Of a stretch of 64,000 nucleotides of DNA, positions 47,301-55,798 are shown one piece after another. This stretch comes from Micromussa lordhowensis (Eukaryota > Cnidaria > Anthozoa > Scleractinia > Lobophylliidae). Under the pieces are notes generated by a model that saw only the letters and a program-made list of their open reading frames with translations, made no database searches and was not told the DNA's origin. Every line of letters begins with the position of its first letter. The stretch's first letter is position 1. The DNA is taken from the NCBI GenBank assembly GCA_964020085.1, contig OZ026606.1, forward strand, positions 4,917,423 through 4,981,422. Reading direction: 5' to 3'. A program made the position numbers and the translations under genes.

Positions 47301-49093
47301 GTTAGTAGATAGGAACTAAAGTAGTCAATACTAAGCACTTACTGTCAATCTAGTCAGTAGATAGGAACGGTTATTGTTTACACTGAAGAAGGGTAATATA
47401 CCCGAAACGTCTGTGTTTATAGACAATTTTGACACTTGTTGATTTTTATTTTCTGAAATATCAACTTTATCTGGTACTAAGCATTTAATGTCAGCCTGGT
47501 CAGTAGATGGAAACTGAAGAAGTTGCCTTGCAGGATCAATACAGCAGCTATCGAGGCTTGCAGTGCATACCTACAAGTCCATAAGGATTTAATTCCTGAT
47601 AATATTGTGAAATCATTATCATGGCCTGCGATAATTGTTGTCCTGTCAGTGTAAAGTTTCTGTTTTCTTCACGGTCGACGACTGTGATAATTTTAGCACC
47701 AGTGGAAACCAAATCGTAAAAGATGTCAGTTATTTTAATTAGAGTAAAATAGGCCATTTCCGAGTGCCCTTGCGCCTCTGTTTCAAAACGAGTCTAAGTG
47801 CGAAACCTTTCATATGAAAATGAGTTTGATTTGCATGAAAATAAACCTGCAGGTGGAACTCACTTTCATATGAATGATTTCTCACTTAGACTTAAGCAAA
47901 AGATGTGAGAGGGGAATTGAACAGGAATTGTGTTGTTTGTGTTCTAAGCTTGAAGTGCTTGAAGTGTTTTCACCCCCCCCCCCCCCCCTCCAAGAAGAAA
48001 CAAATCCTGTTACTTATTCGCTTAACCAAATACGACTTAAGATAACATAGAGCATTTCATTTGAATGCCTTGACTTGTCTTACCAAACGCCTCTTGCACC
48101 GATATTAAGCTGTACCTTGCTAAAGACATTTGAGCTTCAGACGTCAAGCATTCTTGTTAATATCTGGTTATTTGCAGCTTCAGCAAGGTACAATTGACAA
48201 ACTGTTGCCAGTGTCGTACCTAGACAATGATCAGGTAAGCCGGAGTACAGTAAGCTTGTTACTCCTGTTTAGGACTCGTGACAGTAACTGTCCTCTTGGG
48301 AGGAAATTGAGCTTATACATCTGTAACGGCTAGGTTAAAAAGAAGGAATTAAAAGCACTCGCAGGGCAAGTTAGTTCTTTAAGTACGCTGGTAAGGTTTA
48401 GGGCATGCATATCTTTTCGGTAGCTAAAACGACGTGTAAGTCACAGAGACTGCAAATGGTGAGGTGAAACCTAAGAGGAAAAGAATTACCTTATGTCTTG
48501 TTTGATACCAAATTTCTGTGAAACTCGGCATCTAAGATCTCTTTTAACAGAGGTTATTCATTACTGATTTTGAAATTTTACAAATGATAAGATCATGAAA
48601 CAATAACCAAAGAAATCAGCTGACCGCCATTGTACAGTTGCGTACAGCTGAGTGTTTTTAGGCTCATTGACTTGGCTTGGTAGAATTATTTTTAAGTTAT
48701 TGTGCGTTGTGGCAGTGATTGTTGGAGTCGTTTGAATAAAAAAGATTCAGTTTCCATTGCACCTGACATTTTCTCTAATCGGAAATTTATGCTTGATCGT
48801 TTTTTTTTCTCTTACTGTTGGTGGCTCCGTAACTGAAAATATTTTTATTTTACATCTCTTTTTATTTTACCATACAATATATATTACATTCCAGCTACTG
48901 AAAGATGATTGTGTTTATTTCTTTAATTCCTCGCTGATTAAAGGTTGTGTTTTCTTCACAGGGATATGATATTGAAGCATTGCTAGGTAAACAGCTGCAA
49001 CCTATGATCTGCTACGTTACAGAGTGTTCTAAACAACAACATGAGGGTATGGCCACAAACAGCTTCAACCTGGAGCAGATTCAGATCCATTAA
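31244..49093 (+). CDS. SPIDR: SPIDR, scaffold protein for RAD51/BLM homologous recombination
   Basis: Ortholog of vertebrate SPIDR (KIAA0146), a nuclear scaffold known to bridge BLM helicase and RAD51 in homologous recombination. 23 exons with matching phases give 942 codons before TAA 49091-49093; the human protein is about 915 residues. Family landmarks in order: acidic N-terminus, a nuclear-localisation-like KKKRK (residues 235-239 of this partial model), GLAEQLQHVISRDKSEKAFW, NIHPPWQKL with TYFCEK, a block with ALVTFQCMVQRVY, WALLVQDMYGMCAEIQ, GLFSLIQSVW, NFCYVLAL, and a C-terminal zinc-ribbon-like pair CDTC (826-829) and CSSC (847-850). These span the DUF4502 and DUF4503 regions. The true start is upstream and unresolved. 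Introns carry several foldback and MITE insertions but none interrupts an exon. Confidence 0.88.
32183..32225 (+). CDS. SPIDR: SPIDR exon 3
   Basis: A 43-base basic exon encoding RNLSKPCVKRKYSSK across the junction. Acceptor TTGTTGTCAG, donor AAA|GTAAGT. Confidence 0.75.
34050..34375. repeat. degenerate minisatellite rich in TCGATC/TCAACACTTG
   Basis: Within the intron before exon 4, units of about 20 bases built from variants of CAACACTTGATCGACA and TCGATCAAG recur on both strands. Copies have diverged, so the period is irregular. Confidence 0.65.
35011..35206 (+). CDS. SPIDR: SPIDR exon 4
   Basis: Begins RRIFSDKRSSSLEDAGCYN and ends in an acidic CASDDE. The phase-0 acceptor (TTTGACTTCAG) follows exon 3 in frame. 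Low conservation with vertebrates here. Confidence 0.8.
35970..36142. repeat. inverted pair of Penelope-like termini
   Basis: Two copies of a roughly 65-bp sequence (minus-strand sense GCTTTCGAATCTCTTTACGG to CCAAATTATC) face each other around a centre reading CGACGAAGGGCTAACACTCG then AAACATC on the minus strand. A further single copy is at 49846-49905. The centre resembles a hammerhead core with one substitution. Confidence 0.65.
36455..36597 (+). CDS. SPIDR: SPIDR exon 5
   Basis: Begins ELPGIVFYDRAESEDTDSEV, matching the SPIDR pattern LP..I...EYSSDSE. Acceptor TTGATTTTCAG, donor TCT|GTAAGT. Confidence 0.85.
36831..36875 (+). CDS. SPIDR: SPIDR exon 6 (45 bases)
   Basis: GELISDFQSDHESSQ, phase 0 on both sides, so it could be included or skipped without shifting the frame. 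Acceptor TTTTTAAAG, donor CAG|GTTTGT. Confidence 0.6.
37570..37772 (+). CDS. SPIDR: SPIDR exon 7
   Basis: Contains TPKTVSEWLKQVQQKSPQKS and ends AKKKRKFIR, a probable nuclear localisation signal. Clear acceptor TTATCTCACAG and donor TCAG|GTAACA. Confidence 0.88.
38104..38204 (+). CDS. SPIDR: SPIDR exon 8
   Basis: Encodes SGLAEQLQHVISRDKSEKAF followed by WNHRVTDAEK, a strongly conserved SPIDR block. Phase-2 in, phase-1 out. Confidence 0.9.
38770..38974 (+). CDS. SPIDR: SPIDR exon 9
   Basis: Encodes SLVVQILSDQLQGAVHLTQC through to NIHPPW, the first conserved beta-rich region of the family. Donor CCATG|GTATGG. Confidence 0.92.
39155..39339. mobile_element. foldback MITE in SPIDR intron, AAGCAATAGA ends
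   Basis: An almost complete hairpin of 185 bp with arms about 85 bp. Ends AAGCAATAGACCACAAG and CTTGTGGTCTATTGCTT. The tip at 39240-39254 reads CTCG CCTGCGG CTCG. The first bases (AAGCAATAGA.CAC) match those of the 42456 and 22.2-22.6 kb hairpins although the arms otherwise differ. Confidence 0.8.
39456..39571 (+). CDS. SPIDR: SPIDR exon 10
   Basis: WQKLDIAGCPWPVLLCTYFC then EK, directly comparable to the family motif PPWQKL...CPVIL.TYFCEK. Acceptor CATTTGACAG. Confidence 0.92.
40195..40262 (+). CDS. SPIDR: SPIDR exon 11
   Basis: AGLFIPFMNTSPSSSSLVQS then PRK, a Ser-rich linker. Phases join exons 10 and 12 exactly; donor CAAG|GTAAGC. Confidence 0.78.
40425..40678 (+). CDS. SPIDR: SPIDR exon 12
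   Basis: Starts GFKPSKLLFGDAEDEHKDQK and contains AIESRGGFCGALVTFQCMVQ then RVY, the family's VESQG...V.V.VQRVY segment. Acceptor TTTAACTTGACAG. Confidence 0.9.
40812..40883 (+). CDS. SPIDR: SPIDR exon 13
   Basis: RCSLLTQDLKSVAKSANKNA then DEEIR, a short linker. Phase 2 at both ends; a stop follows at once in the intron. Confidence 0.75.
41150..41460. mobile_element. foldback block in SPIDR intron
   Basis: Two palindromic parts. A small one carries GAGTACAAATAT repeated and inverted (41174-41230). A longer hairpin spans about 41309-41449, with arms containing AGACGTTTTGGTGTGTAGTA and the tip CTCG CCCTACGGG CTCG at 41370-41386. A non-palindromic stretch separates them. No coding capacity. 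Confidence 0.75.
42122..42202 (+). CDS. SPIDR: SPIDR exon 14
   Basis: RWALLVQDMYGMCAEIQVPQ, equivalent to the conserved LLVQD..GM..E. segment in vertebrates. Acceptor CTTTTTTAG. Confidence 0.92.
42355..42656. mobile_element. foldback MITE in SPIDR intron, related to the 22-kb block
   Basis: A hairpin of about 200 bp (42456-42656) with ends AAGCAATAGAGCACTTTTTC and its complement; the tip at 42551-42565 reads CTCG ACTACGT CTCG. It is preceded by about 100 bp (GCCACTACGCGCGCTCTCAT to TTCGCGCGTATTTT) also present in the composite element at 22.0-22.9 kb. Confidence 0.8.
42651..42915. repeat. degenerate repeat with CCTTAAATAGGGT motif
   Basis: Variants of TCCTTAAATAGGGT occur at about 42653, 42708, 42840, 42874 and 42903, irregularly spaced. 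Similar wording (GATCCTTAAATATTCTC) lies left of the adjacent foldback, so the foldback may have inserted into this repeat. Confidence 0.55.
43542..43622 (+). CDS. SPIDR: SPIDR exon 15
   Basis: HSCLVKGEGKVYTFSHVRVI then QRTNRM, matching the family segment ending L.G..KVLQ..TR. Acceptor TTGTTCTGCAG. Confidence 0.85.
43926..44025 (+). CDS. SPIDR: SPIDR exon 16
   Basis: Starts SAGLFSLIQSVWCSNGHDTV, equivalent to the vertebrate TAGIFSLIDTLW. I end it at CAAGAG|GTACAA because exon 17 then follows in phase 0. Confidence 0.85.
44377..44488 (+). CDS. SPIDR: SPIDR exon 17
   Basis: SITSPANFCYVLALQESSRV then SLCQDVRVSCE, comparable to the PALCYILTAHP block. Donor GAAG|GTAAGA. Confidence 0.85.
45518..45838 (+). 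CDS. SPIDR: SPIDR exon 18 (largest)
   Basis: Starts FLYKPRVFKTLLDFRHHKDI and contains KLLYCRLTGSSADSSFELFI then TD and LILSAKHLLLKVQ. These match the family's Y.P....L.DI, VIYQKP...LLVTD and beta-strand blocks. Acceptor TTCTTTGCAG. Confidence 0.88.
46330..46409 (+). CDS. SPIDR: SPIDR exon 19
   Basis: ASNELVADTYSVIRIAVPQF then AAVTPSL. Phases fit exons 18 and 20; donor CTG|GTACGC. Confidence 0.78.
46680..46791 (+). CDS. SPIDR: SPIDR exon 20
   Basis: Starts FHEDTQQDIYDSLTSLEPTS and ends YIYLIE just before the conserved G-V-V-x-G-V-D. Acceptor TTTCCTCCCAG. Confidence 0.85.
46964..47060 (+). CDS. SPIDR: SPIDR exon 21 (first CxxC)
   Basis: GVVTGVDEESACCWLVCDTC followed by EN, equivalent to GTVVGVDESTAFSWPVCDMC in vertebrates. 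CDTC is the first half of a probable zinc ribbon. Confidence 0.92.
47149..47263 (+). CDS. SPIDR: SPIDR exon 22 (second CxxC)
   Basis: LQFFCSSCNHAVESPQTRTH then LAVFVKV, matching F.C..C...V.SP...HL.VF in vertebrates. CSSC completes the probable zinc site with exon 21. Confidence 0.92.
47382..47408 (+). other. hammerhead-ribozyme-like core in SPIDR intron
   Basis: CTGAAGA (fits CUGANGA), a possible stem II GGGT-AATAT-ACCC, then GAAAC, in the order and spacing of a hammerhead core. A 4-bp GTCT/AGAC hairpin follows, as stem III might. I could not find a convincing stem I or cleavage triplet. Penelope-like elements are known to carry such motifs, and their debris is present in this gene. Confidence 0.35.
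48178..48234 (+). CDS. SPIDR: SPIDR exon 23
   Basis: LQQGTIDKLLPVSYLDNDQ, matching the LLQ.SI..LL segment. Phase 0 at both ends; acceptor TTATTTGCAG, donor CAG|GTAAGC. Confidence 0.88.
48962..49093 (+). CDS. SPIDR: SPIDR exon 24 (terminal)
   Basis: GYDIEALLGKQLQPMICYVT then a tail ending LEQIQIH and TAA, equivalent to GSYEVKSVLGKEV...CFV.....L.EIELL in vertebrates. An ATTAAA about 300 bases downstream (49392) is a possible poly(A) signal. Confidence 0.92.
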   Translation, partial: GYDIEALLGKQLQPMICYVTECSKQQHEGMATNSFNLEQIQIH

Positions 49094-49845
49094 ATGAAAC
49101 TTAGCGGAATCATTAAGACACATTACACCGAACAGTAACGGCGAAAAACACCAAACCATTCCAAAGCTAGAGGTTATACTTTTTAGTTATACCTTCTTCC
49201 CGCATTTTGGAGGAGATTCGTACCAAAAAACGCGCCGTTTCGACTTCAATCTTCAATGGATCGAGTCATGTCAATTATGTCATCATTTTTGCTACTGATC
49301 CGTTAGTAGAAAGGAGGGTTGTAGAAAGGAGGATTGTACAAAGTTGTAATATGCTTCTTCTCTGTATATAGTTATACCTTTCCTGTCGTTTATTAAAGGT
49401 TCAATTCTTTTGCTAAAGAAAACTTATTTCGTTATTGTTGTTGTTGTTGGAGATGGTTAGTGTCACATTTTCCTGAAGATTCCAAAGTCGCCAAATTATT
49501 GAGTTTTACGCCAAACAAACGAGATACTTGAAATGCAAGAAATTGTAATCACGAGGGAATAAAAAGTGACAATGTAACAAAGCGAATGTTCATTAGCTAT
49601 CAGCTGGTACACACGCACTCAGGTTACTAAACAGGCAAGATGCCGAAGTCCCTCGAGCTGGAAAACTATTCGTCATCTATGTTGTAATGTTTTTCTGAGA
49701 TAATCAGGGAACCCCGATTACTTGAAAAGCGGGAAGGCACTCCTTCAATCAGAAAACTGTATCTCTGTTCTGATCCCAAAACAATCAATGTAGGTATAGC
49801 AGAAAACTGCAATTATAAACTTTGAACAACCCGGCCCAGCCCAGC
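49094..49845. other. SPIDR 3' flank, nothing further recognised
   Basis: Probable 3' UTR to about 49420 (ATTAAA at 49392-49397), then AT-rich DNA with a (GTT)n run near 49435. Confidence 0.5.
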
Positions 49846-49905
49846 TTTCGAATCTCTTCACGGTGGCCAATTCACATTATCAACTCAGTTGATAAAACCA
49901 AATTA
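49846..49905. repeat. Penelope-like terminus fragment
   Basis: CAGCTTTCGAATCTCTTCAC onward through ACTCAGTTGATAAAACCAAA matches the arms of the inverted pair at 35970-36142. The preceding TTTGAACAACCCGGCCCA also occurs at about 38590. Confidence 0.6.
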
Positions 49906-50148
49906 TCTGCTTAACTTTGGTCGACCTGGATGTGTTCCGTGGAAGTGTCACGCTTTCTTGGTTTCGTGCCACCTTGTGAGTACGAGAGCGCGTTAAACCT
50001 CAGCACGATGGACGTTACTTCTTTATTCAGAAGTGACGTAGTGTACTGAGGTCGCGTTCAGCGTTCAACCAGGCTACGTTTATGGATTCGAACTGCATTT
50101 AATGATACGGCGCATGCGTAGATAAATTTAACGGGTTGAACCAATTTC

Positions 50149-50710
50149 GTTCCCAGAGTCTTCGTTCCCCTTGACCAGCGGTCGGGAAACGAGAGCCTAA
50201 GTACTTCATGTATCCCTTCCAGATATTATAGTGTATCTAATACACTATAATAAGGATAAATATATTATGCTACGTTCTAAATACACTATAATAAGGGATA
50301 CACCAAGTACTTACCAACGAGAGCTCTGGTAGCAACCATTTCAGGCATGCGCCATAAATGCAGACTGCGCAGTGAAACTGGACGGGCAGAATAGACCATT
50401 TTACAGTTGTTGGCAAAGTGACCTGGCCTCTGACTGGCAGTGAGGCTGGAGTTGACCTTGTTTTGATACAGACCTCTCTGCTTTTATTGTGCAAATCAAG
50501 TTGTTCTCATGCTAACTAGTTGACATTTACATGAGGAAAGCTTGAAGGTCTGTATCTAGGTCACCTCCAGCCTCGCTTGCATTCATGGCCAGGTAACTAA
50601 GCACACAACTGTAAAATGGCCTATTCGGTTATTCCTTTGTTATTCAAAATGGTTGCTCCCAGAGCTCTCGTTTCCGACCGCTGGTCAAGGGGAGCGAAGA
50701 CTCTGGGAAC
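50149..50710. mobile_element. large imperfect foldback element
   Basis: Outer arms starting GTTCCCAGAGTCTTCG and ending CGAAGACTCTGGGAAC, each with a TTGACCAGCGGTC core or its complement. Further inward, GAGCTCTGGTAGCAACCATT pairs with its complement near 50650. TTTTACAGTTGT and GGCAGTGAGGCTGGAG pair with sequences at 50560-50620. The left arm is interrupted by the small element at 50207-50304. Confidence 0.7.
50207..50304. mobile_element. 98-bp MITE with 8-bp target duplication
   Basis: Flanked by identical AAGTACTT 8-mers (50199-50206 and 50305-50312). Inside, TGTATCCCTT near the left and AAGGGATACA near the right are inverted, as are TATTATAGTGTAT and ATACACTATAATA. An 8-bp duplication suggests a hAT-like origin. 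Confidence 0.7.
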
Positions 50711-50914
50711 GAGACTGGAGTTAAACTTGAGACGAGCCGACAACTTGAAACTGTCGCGTTTTGCTGTTTCAGACGGAACATTTTCCTGCTACTTCTTAAT
50801 TCTGCATTAAAAGCATAATCGTTAATCAGTCAATCGAAACTGTTATTAAACGTTTCTTCTTATTCCTTTTTTTTGGAACGTCCTGGCCTGTACCTTCCCT
50901 GGAAGGCAAAGAAA

Positions 50915-51010
50915 ATGGACAAGAGACGTTTATTCATTGCATTTTTTCTGGTTTCTCTGGAGTTGTCTTTTGTGGTATCAATCCCAAGTTCTGCAAAGGA
51001 TTTATATAAG
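50915..51010 (+). CDS. candidate first exon of a secreted protein
   Basis: ATG in a good context (GAAAATGG) opens 32 codons, MDKRRLFIAFFLVSLELSFV then VSIPSSAKDLYK, a textbook signal peptide, and ends exactly at donor AAG|GTAAAT. No matching later exon was found before the KHK gene, so the product is unknown and it may be chance or a gene broken by the repeats that follow. Confidence 0.3.
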
Positions 51011-52556
51011 GTAAATAATATTTAGTTTTTAGAAACTAGATCACGTGCACACAAACACTCTCAACCAGCGAGTTGTCAAGTAACGAGCAGCGCGCACGAT
51101 TATGGTAACTGATGCAAAAACCAATCACACAAACAAAACTGAAACATAATGGGAGTCAAGGTTGCTCGATCGGATTTTTGAGTGACGGTCCTTCTGGACA
51201 AACTAGAGCGATTCAACAGAAAATCGAACGTTACTGGTGTACTAGAGAAAGATGACATTAGCGAGTTTACGAAACCATGACGGCAATGGCAACAGAAACG
51301 TCACTGAACAAAATAATTAATTAGCAGAACAAAGGCTGTGCCTGTGCGTTGTAATTCTTGGTACATTTCTTTGCCGTCCTTTGCAAGACAACGTTTAGGG
51401 ACCTTAAGCAAACCACGACGACAACGAGAACGTCACCAAACAAAAGGCTTAATGAGCAAAACAATGGCTGTGCACGTGCATTTTAAATCTTTGTACATTT
51501 CTTAGCCGTCCTCTGCAAAACAAGAGCATGAAGTTAATCTTTTGCATTTTAATTTGGAATTCAACCCTAGCATTACACATTTAGCTTGAGTAGGGTCCGA
51601 GAGAGATAGGTGCTCTGATCAAATGTATACAGCTGCGAAATGCCTCACATCCACGCTGGATTACATTGTAATGCAAATGAGATAAACTAACCGTGAAAAG
51701 GGCTATTTTGCGTGTCTTGAGAACGTAAACCACGACGGCTAATTTTTTACATTTTGATTTCAAATTTACCGCTGCGTTCCGGTTAGTTTTGTGATAGTTT
51801 TGATAGTGATAAACGAAGTAAATGACTTTAGAGTATCGTAGGTAAAATATAAATTCATTTCTTAATCTTAAGGTTTCGTAAACTCCTATTACATCATAGC
51901 ACGTGCTAGTCCTACCTAATTCCTATTGAGACATTTTAGATAGAGTTTAGCCGCGAGTTCCTTTTGCTAAAGTTTCGGCAATGTGAACGTCATTCTGAAC
52001 AAACCAAACCCTACTTTGAGCCTTTGACTTTTGTCAAGCTAAGAGGTTTACTAAAGCTTGAGTATTTTGACTCTTTTTGTCTACATTTTCATTGAGTACC
52101 TTGACTTTGTTTGCCTACATTCTATTAATTCGAGGAACTGAATTTTTCATTGACAATTTTAGGGACCAGATGAAGCGTTTTCACACAACTGTTGCTCAAC
52201 TGATTGTGGCGTGTTTTAAACCAGGCAATAGGATCCTTTGTTTTTCTTCGCCGTGAATTGTGAGAACTTTGTAGCCAGTCACAAATAAAACATGTTTTAG
52301 CGCCCAAGTTGTTGTCGCTATGTTCATGCTTTTAGCTGTACGTGTATCGAGTTATGGATGTACGCGGGAAGTTGGAGAGCACGAGAGAAACGAGTTGCTC
52401 GAGGCGCAGCAGAGAGTAACTATAGCTTCTTCTCGCACGCTAAGCATGAACCAATTCTTTAAAGTTTCTGTTCATATCTTACCGATATCTGAGCTACAGC
52501 TGTACCTCAGCAGCGTCATGACCTTATACCCCATTTTGCACGACGACATAGTTGTC
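51011..52556. other. no gene recognised; contains a foldback-like segment
   Basis: Around 52350-52440 a stretch (GAGTTATGGATGTACGCGGG, GTTGCTCGAGGCGCAGCAGA) resembles one arm plus tip of the hairpin at 22757-22851. A frame of 81 codons crossing it is therefore repeat-derived. The rest is unassigned. Confidence 0.4.
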
Positions 52557-52560
52557 TTAA

Positions 52561-53097
52561 GGTAATTCCCTTGAAATTGTTCTACTATCAAACTTTTTTT
52601 GAAGCTTGGTATAGTTAACATTCATGATATGACCATTAAAAAATGTAATAAAAAAATGGGGTCACCGTGCTTGTTTAAGCGTCAGCAGGCTCTTAAATGG
52701 GGTATTTTTACTGGTTGCGCTTTAAAAATTCGAATCATCTTCATACAGAATTAAGTCTTGATAACTTGAAAGACACAAAATTTTATCTTGAAAGTAAAGC
52801 TTCTTTTATTTACATAAGTAGTATTCCTTTATTTAAGCCGTTTTTGATTGCTTGGTTGCGAGAATATTGCACTTTTTCGGACAGTTCCGTGGTTAACTTG
52901 AAGTCCTCGCCTTGGCCAAAATACCCAGTATGGAACTATTTGGCCAAAAAATCATGTTCTAGTATAAAACGTTTTTCCTTCTTTAAATATGTTCTTTACT
53001 AGACTGTTCTTAGCAAATACCACAAAAAAAAATCGGGGGTCACCGTGCTCGTTTAATAGAAAAGGAGCATTTATTTCGCTATCCCTTAGGAATTACC
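52561..53097. mobile_element. second TTAA-flanked MITE
   Basis: 537 bp between TTAA 52557-52560 and TTAA 53098-53101, with ends GGTAATTCC and GGAATTACC. Subterminal GGGTCACCGTGCTTGTTTAA (52660) and GGGTCACCGTGCTCGTTTAA (53036) are direct copies. A 101-codon frame inside has no recognisable similarity. Confidence 0.7.
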
Positions 53098-53443
53098 TTA
53101 ACCAGGAGCCCATCACTAGGAGCTTGCAACTCCAAGACTAAGCCTATGTCACGGCATTTTTACAAACCGGTCTATTTTTAGACTTCTTTTCCCGTAAAAT
53201 AGGTCAATTCCGTTCTACACGAGCGCACATCGGTAAGGGAAACAATGGCGGCTTTTCCTTTTAATCTTCCAGTGAAAATGCCGACGTCAATTAAAGAATC
53301 AAGTCCGTGCTTATGATTTGTCACTGTTGTCCCTGCGGGAGTCTGAATTCGCGGTAAATTCAAACTAAAAATAGACAGGTCTGTGAAAACGCCGTGACAG
53401 GAATATGGGGTAGTTGCTGGCTCCTAGTGATGGGCTCCTGCCT

Positions 53444-53543
53444 TAGCCTGCGAAAACAGCCGTCCTTCTTCGCTCCCGGGCCGAGTGGCGTTTCGCGAGA
53501 AGGACGTCTGCGATTTACCGCCGAAAATTCCATACTGATGACG
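53444..53543 (-). repeat. 100-bp repeat, inverted partner at 56567-56666
   Basis: TAGCCTGCGAAAACAGCCGT at the left and ATTCCATACTGATGACG at the right reappear reverse-complemented 3 kb away with only a few differences. They look like the two ends of one large element or two opposed copies of one repeat. Confidence 0.75.
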
Positions 53544-53696
53544 TAAGTGTGAACTTTGTAATCTTGCCTCAATCTGCAAAATAGGCATAAATTAACATTT
53601 GCGGTTTTTCCCGAGGAGATGAATATTCATGATCAGGATGAAACTTGCATTCTTTGCAGAAGAGGCGCTGAAAAGGGCGACAGATACTATGTGAGG

Positions 53697-55410
53697 ACTC
53701 AGTGATATTAGACACCTTAAGATCGAGGTTTACCGCGGACCGCAAACCGTAGCCTGCGAACAGGCTCCCGTTGGAGATAGCCGAGTGCAGTCTAGGGCGA
53801 ACGGGATGAACCGATAGCGGTCTGGTGAGGAGGGTTTGCGCAGGGGAGCCTGTAGACATTCCATTGATGCCGCCGTTCCATGATACCAGCTCCTGGTATC
53901 AAGATCTCATTGGTTAAATCGATGACTTTTGACAGCTCTGAGATAAATAATTGACAGATCTTGACAGCTGATGTAAATTAGCATAATTCTTGCCGAGACC
54001 GTCAACAATGGCTTTCGCGTGCAATGCACAGTTCACTGAAGACTAATTTGAACATTTTCATCACATCTCTGGTTGAAACGTGAGCAGAAGCTATGACTCC
54101 CGCTCGCTTCGCTCGCGGAATTTTTTTTCCAACCTCGCTGGGAGCCTGTTCGCAGGCTAACTCGTGAGAAGAATATTGTACTCGTTGTTTCGCCGCTTAT
54201 TAACCCGATGAAGAACCAAGGGAGCCGCTCAAATTCACGTGGAATAAGCGCAAAATCATTCAGTGATGCCAGCTCCGAGTTAGAGGTCAGAGCAGTTGAA
54301 AATGGTTAACAATGAGTGGACAGGCTTAACACCCGCTCTTTCGTGATTTGACAAGAAAACAACCTGAAGCATTTGCCTAACAAGATCATTACAGCATCCT
54401 AGAATTTAATTCAAACACGGTAACCTGACGGTTACAAAACACTAACGCCTGTTGGATGCGAGTAATGCAGCAAAATAATGTAGGTACACTCTTCTAAGAA
54501 ACTACACTGCACGGTAGCCTTGAAAGAGCTTGGATTTGAGACCGGCTAGTTCTAAAACCGTCCGTGATAAACATTAAAGATTATCCTGTGTAAGGTCACC
54601 ACAGGCTAATATATAAACAAAAGATCACGGTAATAGAGGAAGGCTACTGATCCGACCGATTCAATAGTTGTAATATAAATGAGCCAATAAACTTAACTAA
54701 AATCACCACAGAGCTAGCAAACACAACGGCATAAAGAATCTACTTAAAGGCTCCACTGAGAAATAAATTCCTCTGTTGAGCAGATCAAAGAAGAGGCCGA
54801 TTCATTCATCAGCGCTGGGAAACCCATCAACTTTGACAGGTTTGATTGCCTCCTTGACAGATGTGTAACAGGTTAATCACCAAGGGGCGGAACGGTACAT
54901 TGAAAACAATGTCTACAGGCTCCCCCGCGTCCCACTAGCTTCGCTCGCGGAGTCACGACGCTCTGACTCCCACTAGCTCGCTCGCCGAATTTTTTTCCGA
55001 CCTCACTGGGAGCCTGTTAGCAGGCTACGCAAACCGCGGTTTCAGGTTTGCGGTTTGTCGTTTATTAAGAATCGCGTGATTTCCATGCCGCCATATTGGA
55101 TTTCAACGTTGTGCAGCAGTTGTCGTTCAAACCTTGTAAAAAACAAAACTTTTGTCTTCTTAATATTAAAATTCATATGAAATGAAAGAAAAAGGTTTTT
55201 TCTGTATATCAGTGCCAGGCATACGTGGGATCACAAAACATTAATGCAAATAAAAGTTGACGTAAATGACTTACGCGAAAACCTACCTCTTGCCGTCGAA
55301 AACGTGGAAAATTTCCCGTAAACGCGAGGTTGAAGTCTGGTCACGTGACCTGCAGAGGTTTGCAGTCCGCGGTAAACGTCGATCTTAAGGTGTCTAATAA
55401 GATCACTGAG
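53697..55410. mobile_element. nested inverted-repeat block
   Basis: Arms 53697-53748 and 55357-55410 share GACACCTTAAGATCGA and TTTACCGCGGAC in inverted orientation. Nested inside are TIR-like ends TAGCCTGCGAACAGGCTCCC (53752) and its inverted match (about 54143-54162). A second boundary-like pair involves ACAGGCTCCC (54914) and GGGAGCCTGT (55009). No transposase is visible. It looks like serial insertion of related non-autonomous elements. Confidence 0.6.
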
Positions 55411-55798
55411 CTCCTGCAAAAGATACCGCGATATCTCGAACATTTGTTCGACTTTCTCCCGTCGAACTCGACAAATTCACTTCTCTTCACGTTTCCGTTT
55501 TGCTGTCTGTCATGTAAAAGCAAATCGAGAAGTGACAGAGGTTAGTGGTTAACATTATTACCGAGGAAAATGACTTGCGTGGTCGACAATTTCTTCATGA
55601 AAACTTTTTTCGGATAGCTGCAAGACGCGTAATATCTCTAGACAAACGTATAGCTTTCTCGAAGCAAAGTTACGGCCTCTCCGAAAATATGATATCCGTG
55701 ATAAGAATCTACCTACTGTCCTTGCAAACAGTTCTAATCACAGCCGCGCCCGGTGTCACAATATAGAATGCAAACAACATGTTCATGGTAAATTTAAC

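Noticed and set aside
47382..47408. An active hammerhead ribozyme
   Set aside because: Core blocks fit but stem I and a cleavage triplet are not evident, so activity is not claimed.
52320..52565. 81-codon open frame
   Set aside because: It crosses foldback-derived sequence and runs into the TTAA MITE boundary, so it is repeat, not gene.
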